Shown piece after piece: positions 34,247-42,847 of a DNA stretch of 64,000 nucleotides. The DNA comes from Alcanivorax sp. (GTDB taxonomy: Bacteria; Pseudomonadota; Gammaproteobacteria; Pseudomonadales; Alcanivoracaceae). The notes under the pieces are model-generated. The model searched no databases and was not told where the DNA came from. It saw nothing but the letters and a program-made list of their open reading frames with translations. The position numbers and the translations under genes were made by a program. The first letter of the stretch is position 1, and the number at the start of each line of letters is the position of its first letter. Location: positions 26,906 to 90,905 of the forward strand of contig JAIUME010000011.1 of the NCBI GenBank assembly GCA_022565695.1, in the 5' to 3' direction.

Positions 34247-34373
34247 CGAGGGGGGCTGCATGCGGGACTGATGGCACCGTGGCATCGTGTTTCTTCAGCG
34301 CACTGATTCCGCTAGACTGCTGTGCTCCTTATACGCATAAAATCCAACAGCTTGGTACAGGTAGCGGACCATC

Positions 34374-35450
34374 ATGGTTGAAACACAGGTTGACGATCTC
34401 AATATTGAATCCCAGACACTGCTGGTGACACCGAAAGCACTGAAAGAGAAGCTGCCGCTTTCGGACACAGCGCGTGACACGGTAGCCCGGGGCCGCGAGG
34501 TCATTCGCAATATTCTGGACCGCAAGGATCACCGCCTGTTCGTTGTCATCGGGCCCTGCTCCATCCACGATGTGGAAGCCGCCCACGACTATGCCCGCCG
34601 CCTGAAAGCCCTGGCTGATGAGGTGTCCGATACGCTGGTACTGGTGCAGCGCGTGTATTTTGAAAAACCGCGTACCACCGTGGGCTGGAAAGGCCTGATC
34701 AACGACCCTTACATGAATGACACCTTCAAGATTGAAGAGGGTCTGCATATTGCCCGCAAACTGCTGCTGGACATGGCGGAAATCGGCCTGCCCACCGCCA
34801 CCGAGGCGCTGGACCCGATTACCCCGCAGTACATGCAGGACCTGATCACCTGGTCCGCTATCGGCGCCCGCACCACCGAATCCCAGACTCACCGCGAAAT
34901 GTCTTCCGGCCTGTCCAGCCCGGTGGGCTTCAAGAATGGCACCGACGGCGGCCTGGATGTGGCCATCAATGCGATGTTGAGCGTTCAGCACCCGCACCGT
35001 TTCCTCGGTATTGATACCGACGGCAAGGTCGCCATCACCGTCACCCGCGGCAACCCCTATGCCCATGTGGTGCTGCGCGGCGGCGGCGGCAAGCCCAACT
35101 ACGATTCGGTATCCGTGTCGCTGGCCGAGCAGGCGCTGGCCAAGGCAGGGGTTTCGACCAACATCATGGTCGATGCCAGCCACGCCAACTCCAACAAGGA
35201 CCCGTCGTTACAGACCCTGGTCATGGAGAACATCACCAACCAGATTCTTGAGGGCAACAGTTCCATCATCGGCCTGATGGTGGAATCCCACATCAAACCC
35301 GGCAATCAGAAGATCCCGGCGGATCTGTCCCAGCTCGAGTACGGCGTATCTGTGACAGATGGCTGCATTGGCTGGGAGGCCACCGAAGAGACCATTCGCA
35401 TGATGGCGGACAAGCTGCGCGACGTGCTGCCCGCTCGCACAGCCGGCTGA
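34374..35450 (+). CDS. 3-deoxy-7-phosphoheptulonate synthase, class I (AroF/G/H type)
   Basis: 358 aa. Condenses phosphoenolpyruvate and erythrose 4-phosphate, the first step of aromatic amino acid synthesis. Family motifs are VIGPCSIHD (metal/PEP site), RVYFEKPRTTVGWKG, GLPTATEALD, GARTTESQTHREMSSG, and IMVDASHANSNKDP near the end. The full length matches E. coli AroG. GCGGA seven bases upstream supports the ATG at 34374. The isozyme (and thus feedback inhibitor) cannot be read from sequence. A 13-bp stem hairpin follows the stop. Confidence 0.95.
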   Translation: MVETQVDDLNIESQTLLVTPKALKEKLPLSDTARDTVARGREVIRNILDRKDHRLFVVIGPCSIHDVEAAHDYARRLKALADEVSDTLVLVQRVYFEKPRTTVGWKGLINDPYMNDTFKIEEGLHIARKLLLDMAEIGLPTATEALDPITPQYMQDLITWSAIGARTTESQTHREMSSGLSSPVGFKNGTDGGLDVAINAMLSVQHPHRFLGIDTDGKVAITVTRGNPYAHVVLRGGGGKPNYDSVSVSLAEQALAKAGVSTNIMVDASHANSNKDPSLQTLVMENITNQILEGNSSIIGLMVESHIKPGNQKIPADLSQLEYGVSVTDGCIGWEATEETIRMMADKLRDVLPARTAG

Positions 35451-35456
35451 CCCCCG

Positions 35457-35495
35457 GGGCTCGCCGCGCGGGTCAGAGACCTGCGCGGCGAGCCC
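35457..35495. terminator. Hairpin at the convergent DAHP synthase and redoxin gene ends
   Basis: Perfect 13-bp stem GGGCTCGCCGCGC/GCGCGGCGAGCCC with a 13-nt loop. The right arm lies in the last codons of the redoxin gene. No T-tract; probably acts as a bidirectional 3' end. Confidence 0.55.
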
Positions 35496-36336
35496 GCTCC
35501 CGTTCGATCACCTTCAGGAAGGTTTGCGGCTCCGGCCGAACCCGATAGTTGTCGCTCTGATCCAGAAAGATCACCTCCCCTTCCCCGTTGGTCACCAGCA
35601 CTGTCGGCATCACCGAGTGCCGGCCATAACCAAATAACCCGAGCCCCAGGGGCACACCATCAAGATGCGCGATGCCCAGGGTTTCTGCGGCAACACCGTC
35701 CTTGTCTTGCAGAAACAGCAAAGGGACATCAAAGCGCCGGGCCAGCGCGCGGGTTTTTTTTGCCGGCTGGGGAGACACCAGGGCCACCGTAATGCCCTGC
35801 TCGTTCAGTTGGCGGTATAGCGCAGCTATTTCGTGAATCTGCGCCATGCACAGCGGGCACCAGTTGCCACGAAAGAATAACCAGACCACCGGATTACCCA
35901 GCAGATCCTGGTTGGTCACCGGGGTGCCATCCAGGCGCAGAAGCGTGATATCGGGCAATTTGCTCAGCAGCTGCAGCTGGCGCCCACGACTGGCAAGGCG
36001 GCTGTACCACAGCAGATACAACAGAAAGCCGCCCAGCCCGAGCGGCAGAGCGTACAGCACCGGCCACCAGTCCGGATCACTGGCGGTCAGAGTGCCAAAT
36101 ACGGCCAGGCAGGCGCCCAGCCAGGCAAAGCAGGTCACGCCGAACAGGTGCGCAGTCGTCCGCGCGGGGCGGCGCACGAACAGCCAGGCGAGGAAACCCG
36201 GCAGCGCCGTGCAGGCCATCAATGCCCCCACCCACTCCACCCGCCAGGTGCGCGAAAGCTGCAGCAGGATATGCAGGCTGACCAGCGATGCGACCAGCAC
36301 ATAGAGACTGATATACCAGGCCTTGAGACGCTCCAT
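35473..36336 (-). CDS. Membrane-anchored thioredoxin/AhpC-TSA-like protein
   Basis: 287 aa. About four N-terminal membrane helices (residues 8-130) followed by a redoxin domain with the active site FRGNWCPLC (Cys-Pro-Leu-Cys), VALVSPQPAKK and the cis-Pro region SVMPTVLV. It probably performs thiol-disulfide exchange or peroxide reduction on the membrane. The frame starts with a GTG at 36342, but the ATG at 36336 has AGGAG correctly spaced and is preferred. Monocistronic, convergent with DAHP synthase. Partners are unknown. Confidence 0.83.
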   Translation of the reverse strand: MERLKAWYISLYVLVASLVSLHILLQLSRTWRVEWVGALMACTALPGFLAWLFVRRPARTTAHLFGVTCFAWLGACLAVFGTLTASDPDWWPVLYALPLGLGGFLLYLLWYSRLASRGRQLQLLSKLPDITLLRLDGTPVTNQDLLGNPVVWLFFRGNWCPLCMAQIHEIAALYRQLNEQGITVALVSPQPAKKTRALARRFDVPLLFLQDKDGVAAETLGIAHLDGVPLGLGLFGYGRHSVMPTVLVTNGEGEVIFLDQSDNYRVRPEPQTFLKVIERERARRAGL

Positions 36337-36404
36337 CGTCACTCCTTGTTCTTGTTGAGGGCGTTGCCCAGTCTTGGCTCAGAGTCTTGGCTCAGGCTCC
36401 TGGC

Positions 36405-37409
36405 TCAGGGCTGGCCGTTGCCATGCACCAGATGTGCCCGGGCCACTTGCGAGACCTCCCCACCGGCCAGCGCCACACTTTCCCGAGCAAAGGCACCGAT
36501 CTCGCGCACCGCCAGCGACGCCTCCGGCAACCAGCCAGCCAGCGCCTGAAACACATGCATCATGTTTTCCCACACCTGATAGTGGCAAGGCACGCCGCAG
36601 GCTCTGGCGCGCGCCACCACGGCTTCTGCATCGCTGCGCAAGACCTCGGTACTGCCCACCTGCACCATCAGCGGCGGCAGATTACTGAGATCCGCCCAGG
36701 CCGGTGATAACAGCGGTGAGCGCGGATCGTGCCCGGCACAGTAAGTCTTGGCGACAAACCGCAGCAGTTTCACCGGAATCAACGGATCATGATCCGCATT
36801 ATCGGCCAGGCTGACGCCGCTGGCCGACAGATCCGCCCACGGACTGATCAGGATACCTGCTGCGGGCATCGGCAGCCCCAGCTCGCGTAGCCTGATCAAG
36901 GTCACCAGGACCAGATTGCCGCCCGCCGAGTCACCACCGAGCAGGATATTTTCCGGGCGGTAACCCCGTTCCAGCAAGCTCCGATAGGCCGCCACCGCAT
37001 CTTCCAGCGGTGCGGGATAGCGCCACTTGGGTGGCTGCCGGTAATCCAGCGCCAGCACCCGGGCCCGACAGGCCCGGCTCAGGCGCCATGTCAGCGCCCG
37101 ATGCGAGCGCGGTGAGCCGAAGAAATAGGCGCCACCGTGGCAATACAACAGCACCCGACCAGCAATCAGGTCCCGCCCGCCCATCACCCATTCCCCGGGC
37201 ACACCGCCTTCGTTCGCCGGCGCGATATGCACATCGGCATGGACCGGCAAGGCCAGCGTCACGGTATCAAAGCCGAGTTGGGAAAAACGCATCGTGCGCG
37301 GGGTCAGGCGCACCCGGGACACCACCGGCTTGACGAAGTGACGGGCGCCTCTCGCCAGCACACGGCCCTGCCAGCTGGTCGCCGGGTGGAATTCAGCGGA
37401 TTCGGTCAT
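36405..37409 (-). CDS. Alpha/beta hydrolase of the hormone-sensitive-lipase family
   Basis: 334 aa. The oxyanion motif HGGAYFFGS (HGG) and the nucleophile motif GGDSAGGN place it in the HSL/family IV esterases; the acid is probably in DHDPLIP and the His in MMHVFQ. The substrate is likely a short- or medium-chain ester. It follows the DUF1285 gene on the same strand. The start lies within a 14-bp tandem duplication that creates an extra out-of-frame ATG with the better ribosome binding site (see findings). C-terminal region is slightly longer than usual. Confidence 0.9.
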   Translation of the reverse strand: MTESAEFHPATSWQGRVLARGARHFVKPVVSRVRLTPRTMRFSQLGFDTVTLALPVHADVHIAPANEGGVPGEWVMGGRDLIAGRVLLYCHGGAYFFGSPRSHRALTWRLSRACRARVLALDYRQPPKWRYPAPLEDAVAAYRSLLERGYRPENILLGGDSAGGNLVLVTLIRLRELGLPMPAAGILISPWADLSASGVSLADNADHDPLIPVKLLRFVAKTYCAGHDPRSPLLSPAWADLSNLPPLMVQVGSTEVLRSDAEAVVARARACGVPCHYQVWENMMHVFQALAGWLPEASLAVREIGAFARESVALAGGEVSQVARAHLVHGNGQP

Positions 37410-37423
37410 GCGGATTCGGTCAT
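37396..37423. repeat. 14-bp tandem duplication spanning the esterase start codon
   Basis: GCGGATTCGGTCAT at 37396-37409 is repeated exactly at 37410-37423. On the minus strand the upstream copy gives ATG ACC GAA TCC GCA TGA, a five-codon mini-frame whose stop overlaps the true ATG as ATGA. Confidence 0.85.
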
Positions 37424-37428
37424 GAGAG

Positions 37429-38004
37429 TCAGCCTTCCAGCGGCCCGAGGCGGAAACGCTCGCCCCGGCTGTGGACCACCAACCAGTCGCTGCCGTCGAT
37501 GGACGCCGTCCGGGCGGCCTGCACCAACTGATAGAAGACGTTGCGATGAATCAGTGCTTCCAGGTTATCCCGCACCAGCAGGTACGGCGCCGGCTCGCCG
37601 GTATCCGGGTCCGTATCGACTCGCAGGGGATGGCGCGCATCCGCAATCACGGTGGCGCCGACATTGGTGGTGAACGCCAGCAGCGGCTCGCCCTGCTCCG
37701 TAAGCTGCTCCAGCGTGATGGCAACAAAGGGCACATCATCGACCTGAATGCCCAGCTTTTCCACCGGCGTCACCAGATAATAGCGATCGCCTTCACGGCG
37801 CAGGATGGTCGAAAAAAGCCGCACCATGGCCGGTCGGTTAATGGGGGTGCCCTGGTAGTACCAGCTACCGTCACGGGCGATGCGCATGTCGATATCGGCC
37901 GTGTACTCAGGGTGCCATTTGTGCACCGGTGGCAACCCCTGCCCATCCTTTTCGGCCTGCTCGAGGACAGCCAGGATATGCTCGGGTTGCCGGTCGTCGC
38001 TCAT
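37429..38004 (-). CDS. DUF1285 family protein
   Basis: 191 aa. HKWHPEYTADIDMRIARDGSW-type start, YYQGTPINRPAMVRLFSTIL and YLVTPVEKLGIQVDDVPF mark the DUF1285 family of unknown function, whose members have a beta-rich fold. Its ATG overlaps the stop of the TetR gene upstream (ATGA), so the two are translationally coupled, and the esterase follows. A link of the operon to lipid or ester metabolism is only a guess from the neighbour. Confidence 0.87.
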   Translation of the reverse strand: MSDDRQPEHILAVLEQAEKDGQGLPPVHKWHPEYTADIDMRIARDGSWYYQGTPINRPAMVRLFSTILRREGDRYYLVTPVEKLGIQVDDVPFVAITLEQLTEQGEPLLAFTTNVGATVIADARHPLRVDTDPDTGEPAPYLLVRDNLEALIHRNVFYQLVQAARTASIDGSDWLVVHSRGERFRLGPLEG

Positions 38005-38633
38005 TTACCGCGCTGCCCTTTATTGCCCATGCGAATACCGATACTGATCAGGAAATCGAGAAAGTCTTCCTTGTCATCGATGAACTTGCGGTAAAACGGT
38101 GACTCCATCAGACCGACCGCACCATGGGCCAGGGCCCAGGCAGCAGCGATATGGTAGCCGGCAGGCACATCTTCCAGCGCCCCTTCACGGATGCGGGACT
38201 CCACCACACCGGTGAGATTATCGAGATTGGCGGCGCGAATGGCGTGCAGTTTCTCCACCAGTTCGGGCACCGCCTGATCCTTGATGACTTTATGTTCCAG
38301 CCGGTCGAACAGCTGGTAGCGGCTGGGGTCGCTGATGCGAAACCGGAAGTATTCCCGCGCCAGTCGCTCCTTGTCCTGGGACTGACCAATCTCCCGAAAC
38401 AACTCAGCCAGATCCTCTTCATAGCGGATCATCAACAGCAGGTAGATTTCGTTTTTGGTTTCGAAATGCTTGTAGATAGTGCCTTTGCCGATGCCGACGC
38501 GATCCGCGATCATCTCGACCGTCACCCGGTCCTCGCCCTGCTCAAGAAACAGCGTCAGTGCCGCATCGAGGATTTCCCTTTCACGCTGGCGAAACTCCTG
38601 CGCCTTGCGTGCCGCTTTTTCCAGATCGCCCAT
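38001..38633 (-). CDS. TetR/AcrR-family transcriptional regulator
   Basis: 210 aa from the ATG at 38633 (MGDLEKAARKAQEFRQRE), which has AGGAGA eight bases upstream; the open frame continues upstream to 38891 without support. The N-terminal helix-turn-helix reads ILDAALTLFLEQGEDRVTVE then IADRVGIGKGTIYKHF. The ligand domain is divergent as usual. Heads the TetR-DUF1285-esterase operon and so may autoregulate it (inference). Divergent from the class V aminotransferase gene at 38890, with 256 bp between starts. Confidence 0.9.
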   Translation of the reverse strand: MGDLEKAARKAQEFRQREREILDAALTLFLEQGEDRVTVEMIADRVGIGKGTIYKHFETKNEIYLLLMIRYEEDLAELFREIGQSQDKERLAREYFRFRISDPSRYQLFDRLEHKVIKDQAVPELVEKLHAIRAANLDNLTGVVESRIREGALEDVPAGYHIAAAWALAHGAVGLMESPFYRKFIDDKEDFLDFLISIGIRMGNKGQRGK

Positions 38634-38889
38634 CCCGCTTTCTCTCCTGTCGCCCAGCGTGCGGCACCTGCCTTGGCAGTGCCCACGACTGAGCAGTCTA
38701 GCCCACCGCCCGGCAACGGGCAAAGCCGCCGCGCCGCGCGTTGTGCGAATTCGCACCGTGTCAGAACATTCACTGATTTGTCCGAACCTGATTTGCCCAA
38801 ACATTGTGGTCACAGCGAATACCGCCCAGAATCCCCGGACGGCTGCGCGGATAATACGCCAACTACCCTGAATCGCAACGAGGCTCCCC

Positions 38890-40008
38890 ATGACCCTGTC
38901 TGCTGATGAATTCCCGCAAGACCCGGATACCTTTTACCTGAATCACGCTGCGGTAGCGCCCTGGCCGCGCCGGACGCTGGATGCCGTGACCCTGTTTGCC
39001 CGGGAAAACGTCACCCGGGGAGCGCGCCATTACCCGCGCTGGCAAGCGGTCGAAGACACGCTCCGGCATCAGCTGTGCACGCTCATCAACGCGCCCTCAC
39101 CGGACGACATCGCGCTGCTGAAAAATACCTCCGAGGGCCTGTCCGTGCTGGCCAGCGGGCTGGACTGGCGCGCCGGCGATGAAATCATCATCACAGATCA
39201 GGAATTCCCCTCCAATCGCATCCCCTGGCAGGCCCTGGCAGCCCGGGGCGTCGTGCTGCGCGAGGTGGATATCAGCGGCCCGGCACCGGAGCAGGCACTG
39301 GCCGACGCCATCACACCACGTACCCGGCTGATGTCCGTCAGTTCAGTGCAGTACGGCACCGGCCTGGCACTGAATCTGCTGCAGCTCGGCCAGGCCTGTC
39401 AGGATGCCGACATCCTGTTCTGCGTGGATGCCATCCAGAGCATCGGCACCCGTGTGTTTGATCTCCAGGCCATCAAGGCAGATGTGGTGGTGGCTGACGG
39501 CCACAAATGGATGCTCGGCCCCGAGGGCCTGGCCCTGTTCTATTGCACACCGGCCCTGCGGGAGCGCCTGACCCTGCATCAGTTTGGCTGGCACATGGTC
39601 GAAGACGCCGGCAACTACGACCGGCATGACTGGGAAATCGCCCACAGCGCGCGGCGCTTCGAGTGTGGCAGCCCCAACATGCTGGCGGCCCATGCCCTGT
39701 CGGCCAGCGTGTCGTTGCTGCTGGAGGTCGGATTGCAGGAAGTCGGACAGCAACTGGCCGCACGCACCGCCTGGCTGGACAAGGCGCTGCGTGAGTCCGG
39801 ACGCGGACAGATGATCAGCCCGGAAGCCCCGGAGCGCCGTGCCGGGATCGTCACCTGGCGCCCCGATGAGGCGCTGGAAGGCTGCTTCAACCGCCTGCGG
39901 GAAGCCGGTGTGGTCTGCGCAAAGCGCGGCGGCGGCATTCGCTTGTCCCCGCACTTTTACACTGACTACCCGGTCATGGATCACGCCCTGACATTGCTGC
40001 TAGACTAG
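38890..40008 (+). CDS. PLP-dependent aminotransferase class V family protein
   Basis: 372 aa. Fold-type I with YLNHAAVAPWP near the N-terminus, a phosphate-binding region LLKNTSEGLS, SVSSVQYGTG, the Asp of DAIQSIG and the PLP lysine in VVADGHKWMLGPEG. Related to cysteine desulfurase/kynureninase-like proteins, but the cysteine-desulfurase Cys loop is not apparent, so the reaction is unknown. The YiiX-like gene starts four bases after the stop, so the two form an operon. Confidence 0.88.
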   Translation: MTLSADEFPQDPDTFYLNHAAVAPWPRRTLDAVTLFARENVTRGARHYPRWQAVEDTLRHQLCTLINAPSPDDIALLKNTSEGLSVLASGLDWRAGDEIIITDQEFPSNRIPWQALAARGVVLREVDISGPAPEQALADAITPRTRLMSVSSVQYGTGLALNLLQLGQACQDADILFCVDAIQSIGTRVFDLQAIKADVVVADGHKWMLGPEGLALFYCTPALRERLTLHQFGWHMVEDAGNYDRHDWEIAHSARRFECGSPNMLAAHALSASVSLLLEVGLQEVGQQLAARTAWLDKALRESGRGQMISPEAPERRAGIVTWRPDEALEGCFNRLREAGVVCAKRGGGIRLSPHFYTDYPVMDHALTLLLD

Positions 40009-40012
40009 CGCC

Positions 40013-40957
40013 ATGCATACCGACCCGAGCCCATCAATCATCCAGGATCAGAACAGCGGCCCCTCTCTGCGTGGCTGGCTGCAGGCCGAGCAACCGCGCC
40101 CGTCGCTGAAACTGTGCGATATCGATCGTATGCGGCACCTGCTGCAACCCTGTGATGTGCTGCTGGTCGACGGCGCCACCCGCCTTGATGCGCGGCTGCG
40201 ACGCGTGACGGACAGCCGCTGGTCCCGGGCCGGCCTCTATCTGGGTCGCCTGCACGATATCCGTGACCCGTCGCTACGTGCCACCGCCACCGAATACCTT
40301 GCCTGCGAGCCAGACACCCAGCTGGTGCTCATGGCCGACCCCGCCCGCGGTCTGGTCCTGATGCCATTGACCGCGATGGCACCGGAGCATGTGCGTATCT
40401 GCCGGCCTCGCGGGTTGGGCGGTGAAGATCCGCAGGCGGTCATCCGCTATGCGCTCAGCCGACTCGGCACCCATCGCCCGCTGGCCTGGAGCGATGCGGT
40501 GGCCTTGTTGCTGCCCTGGGGATTGCTGCCCCGGCACTGGCGCACCGGTCTGTTTGCGCGTCTGGCAGGCCGTACCTTGCGGGCCCTGACCGGCAGCACC
40601 GTGGGCGATGCCTTCTCTTTTATCCAGTTCCCGGTATTGCCGCTGGTCAAGCGCACGGAAAGCGATGTGTCGCGGCTGTATCGCCGCCATCCGCAAATCT
40701 TCTTCCCCGCAGATTTCGACCACTCACCGTATTTCGATATCGTGAAGTACCCGTTCGTGGATCATAACGACGAGCGCAAGCTACGCCTGCTGCCCTGGAG
40801 GGGCCGCGTGAATACGCTTGAGGAGAGTGCGCTTGAGGAGAACACACTGGAAGAGAACACGCTGCAAGAAAGCACATCAGAAGGCAGCTCTTCGGACAAG
40901 CGCCGACAGGAAGAGAAAACAGGGGCAGAACTCAGCAAATCCGGCCGCGACGCCTGA
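40013..40957 (+). CDS. YiiX/YebB-like NlpC/P60-related protein, probably inactive
   Basis: 314 aa. LLQPCDVLLVDG, DSRWSRAGLYLGR, TEYLACEPD, AFSFIQFPVLPLVKR and FFPADFDHSPYFDIVKYPF follow the order of the YiiX/YebB group of permuted papain-like enzymes. In active relatives the second motif is typically WSHxALYxG and a Cys precedes the AF-like motif (ICS-type). Here the His position is Arg (WSR) and no Cys is found in the segment GSTVGDAFSF, so both catalytic residues appear lost. A low-complexity Glu-rich tail (EESALEENTLEENTLQEST) follows. Role unclear. Its 3' end overlaps the convergent protease gene by 26 bp. Confidence 0.7.
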   Translation: MHTDPSPSIIQDQNSGPSLRGWLQAEQPRPSLKLCDIDRMRHLLQPCDVLLVDGATRLDARLRRVTDSRWSRAGLYLGRLHDIRDPSLRATATEYLACEPDTQLVLMADPARGLVLMPLTAMAPEHVRICRPRGLGGEDPQAVIRYALSRLGTHRPLAWSDAVALLLPWGLLPRHWRTGLFARLAGRTLRALTGSTVGDAFSFIQFPVLPLVKRTESDVSRLYRRHPQIFFPADFDHSPYFDIVKYPFVDHNDERKLRLLPWRGRVNTLEESALEENTLEENTLQESTSEGSSSDKRRQEEKTGAELSKSGRDA

Positions 40958-42587
40958 TCAGCAAGCCCGCCAGCAGCAGTACACCAGCCCCCAGACTACC
41001 ACCGCTACCGGAACCGCCACTGCCCCCTGTGGAAGCAGCCAGCTCACCCAGGGTCACCAGCCGGGCGGACGCCGTGGCCGGGAAATTCCCGTTACGCGCC
41101 GCCACCTCGAGGCGCACACGGTCCGCCGCATTGCCGCCCAGGATATCCAGACTGCGACTGCTGCCCTCTCCGGGCAACAGAGTACCCAATGGGCACTCCA
41201 CCGGGTGACGATCCACGCAACCGGCCTCGGCAAGGTTGGTAATGCTGGCACCGGCGGGCAGGAATATACGCAGCACCGCATCCTCCGCACTGACATCCGG
41301 CGCATCATTACCCGCCTGCAACTGCACTCGCCCGCCCAGCAAACCATCCTGGCGCAGGGGCTGACGGGTCAGATGCAGTGACAGATCCGGCTGATCGGAG
41401 AAACGCAGACTCAGTGAATCATTGCCCCGTTCGCGATAATTGTGCTCGCTGGCCAGTGGCGTGATATCCACGCTGACATCCGCATCCTGGTGGCCGTCAT
41501 AGCTCACCTCGAAGCGCCGAGCGCTGATCTGCTGCCCGACCTGCACATTACCTGCGTTGCGGCACTCGGCCTCATTTGGTCCGCGCGCCACACAGGAGAG
41601 CCCATCCAGGCTGCGGACAGTGATCGGGCGATCGCTGCGCAGACGCCAGCCGACTGCGGATGCCTGAGTCACAGCGCTTTGATTGACGATATCGCTGGTC
41701 AGCACACGCCGTGTCTGGCGACGGCCAGCCATCTCGCTGGTGCGGCTGGCTGAGGCCAGATCGACCAGACTCGCGTAGGCGGTCCGCTCCATCCAGCCGG
41801 CGTAGCTCGAGGCAGCGGTATAGACGCCCGGCACACCCGGCGTCCCGCAGTCCGCGCTGCCATAGCTGGTCACCCCCATCAGCCAGTGCTGCCCCTCGTG
41901 GTACATGATCAGCGGGCCACCGCTGTCGCCGTTGCAGGTATCTTTTGCCAGATCACTCCCCGCACAGATCTGCTGATCGGTGAGGTTGCGCCAGATCTGC
42001 CGACATTGGCTGCCGGGGACATAATCCAGCGACACTTCTTGCAGCAGGCTGGCGCCGCTGGATGGGTCATGGGCCTGGGTACGCCCCCAGCCCATGGCGG
42101 TGAACAGATCCCGGCGACCTGCCCGCGTGAGATAGTGGTGCGTCTCCGGGCCGGCGAGATTCACCGGCCTCGCATCGGCCGGCTGCGCCAGGCGCAGCAG
42201 CGCGATGTCGTTATGCAACGAGGCCCGGCTGTATTCGGGGTGCACGTAGATGGCGCTGACCGGCAGTTGCTCGCCACCACTGCCATCACGGTGAATACTG
42301 CCGACAACGACAAGCAGATTCTGCGCGTTGTATTGCACCTCCTGGTTGGTCGTTACACAGTGTGCCGCCGTCAGCACCCAGCGAGGTGCAATCAGGGTGC
42401 CGCCACAGATGAGAGATCGGTTCGCGTTGTTCGCACCGGTCACAAAATTCACTGCGGCCATCCAGGGCCATTTGCCTTGTACTGTCTCTGTACCACCAAT
42501 GATTCTGGCCTGTGCTCCGTCCCCCGCCACCCCCTGGCTGACCAGGCATGCTGCCATGACCAGCCCAAAGCCCAGCTTACGAAGCAT
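40932..42587 (-). CDS. Secreted trypsin-like serine protease with GlyGly-CTERM anchor
   Basis: 551 aa. Signal peptide (1-21), short propeptide ending GAQAR before the mature IIGGTE. Catalytic triad His76 (TAAHC), Asp127 (NDIAL), Ser222 (NGDSGGP); Asp216 six residues before Ser predicts trypsin-like Lys/Arg specificity. Residues about 260-515 are beta-rich with no recognised domain. The C-terminus has a Gly/Ser-rich run, a short hydrophobic helix and RRRG, the pattern of GlyGly-CTERM proteins processed by rhombosortase and displayed or secreted by type II secretion. It implies a rhombosortase elsewhere in the genome. Convergent overlap with the YiiX-like gene. Confidence 0.93.
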   Translation of the reverse strand: MLRKLGFGLVMAACLVSQGVAGDGAQARIIGGTETVQGKWPWMAAVNFVTGANNANRSLICGGTLIAPRWVLTAAHCVTTNQEVQYNAQNLLVVVGSIHRDGSGGEQLPVSAIYVHPEYSRASLHNDIALLRLAQPADARPVNLAGPETHHYLTRAGRRDLFTAMGWGRTQAHDPSSGASLLQEVSLDYVPGSQCRQIWRNLTDQQICAGSDLAKDTCNGDSGGPLIMYHEGQHWLMGVTSYGSADCGTPGVPGVYTAASSYAGWMERTAYASLVDLASASRTSEMAGRRQTRRVLTSDIVNQSAVTQASAVGWRLRSDRPITVRSLDGLSCVARGPNEAECRNAGNVQVGQQISARRFEVSYDGHQDADVSVDITPLASEHNYRERGNDSLSLRFSDQPDLSLHLTRQPLRQDGLLGGRVQLQAGNDAPDVSAEDAVLRIFLPAGASITNLAEAGCVDRHPVECPLGTLLPGEGSSRSLDILGGNAADRVRLEVAARNGNFPATASARLVTLGELAASTGGSGGSGSGGSLGAGVLLLAGLLIRRRGRIC

Positions 42588-42847
42588 ACGTCGTTCTACC
42601 TATCTTATTATGATGTAGGTAGTGACTTTGGGCGATACGAAGGATCAGGAATAGTGCGAATTGCTCAGTTTGTGACCGACTTGGTTACACAAACATGCCA
42701 CAGGTAACACTCTGAAAAAATAAAGTTACATTCGAGCTCGCCCGGGGCCGACACCCGGCACAAGGGGCCGCGAGAACACGGCCCAGACCGGCAGGCGGCT
42801 ATCGGGGGGAAACAGTGGGATTGGAGGCGTAGAGAGGCGGGGCTGCG
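42588..42847. promoter_or_regulatory. AT-richer intergenic region upstream of the protease gene
   Basis: No gene seen. It contains the inverted repeat CTACCTA-N13-TAGGTAG (42596-42622), TTTGTG...CACAAA (near 42668-42692) and GTAAC...GTTAC (near 42703-42728), any of which could control the protease gene. No clear -10/-35 pair could be chosen. Confidence 0.3.
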
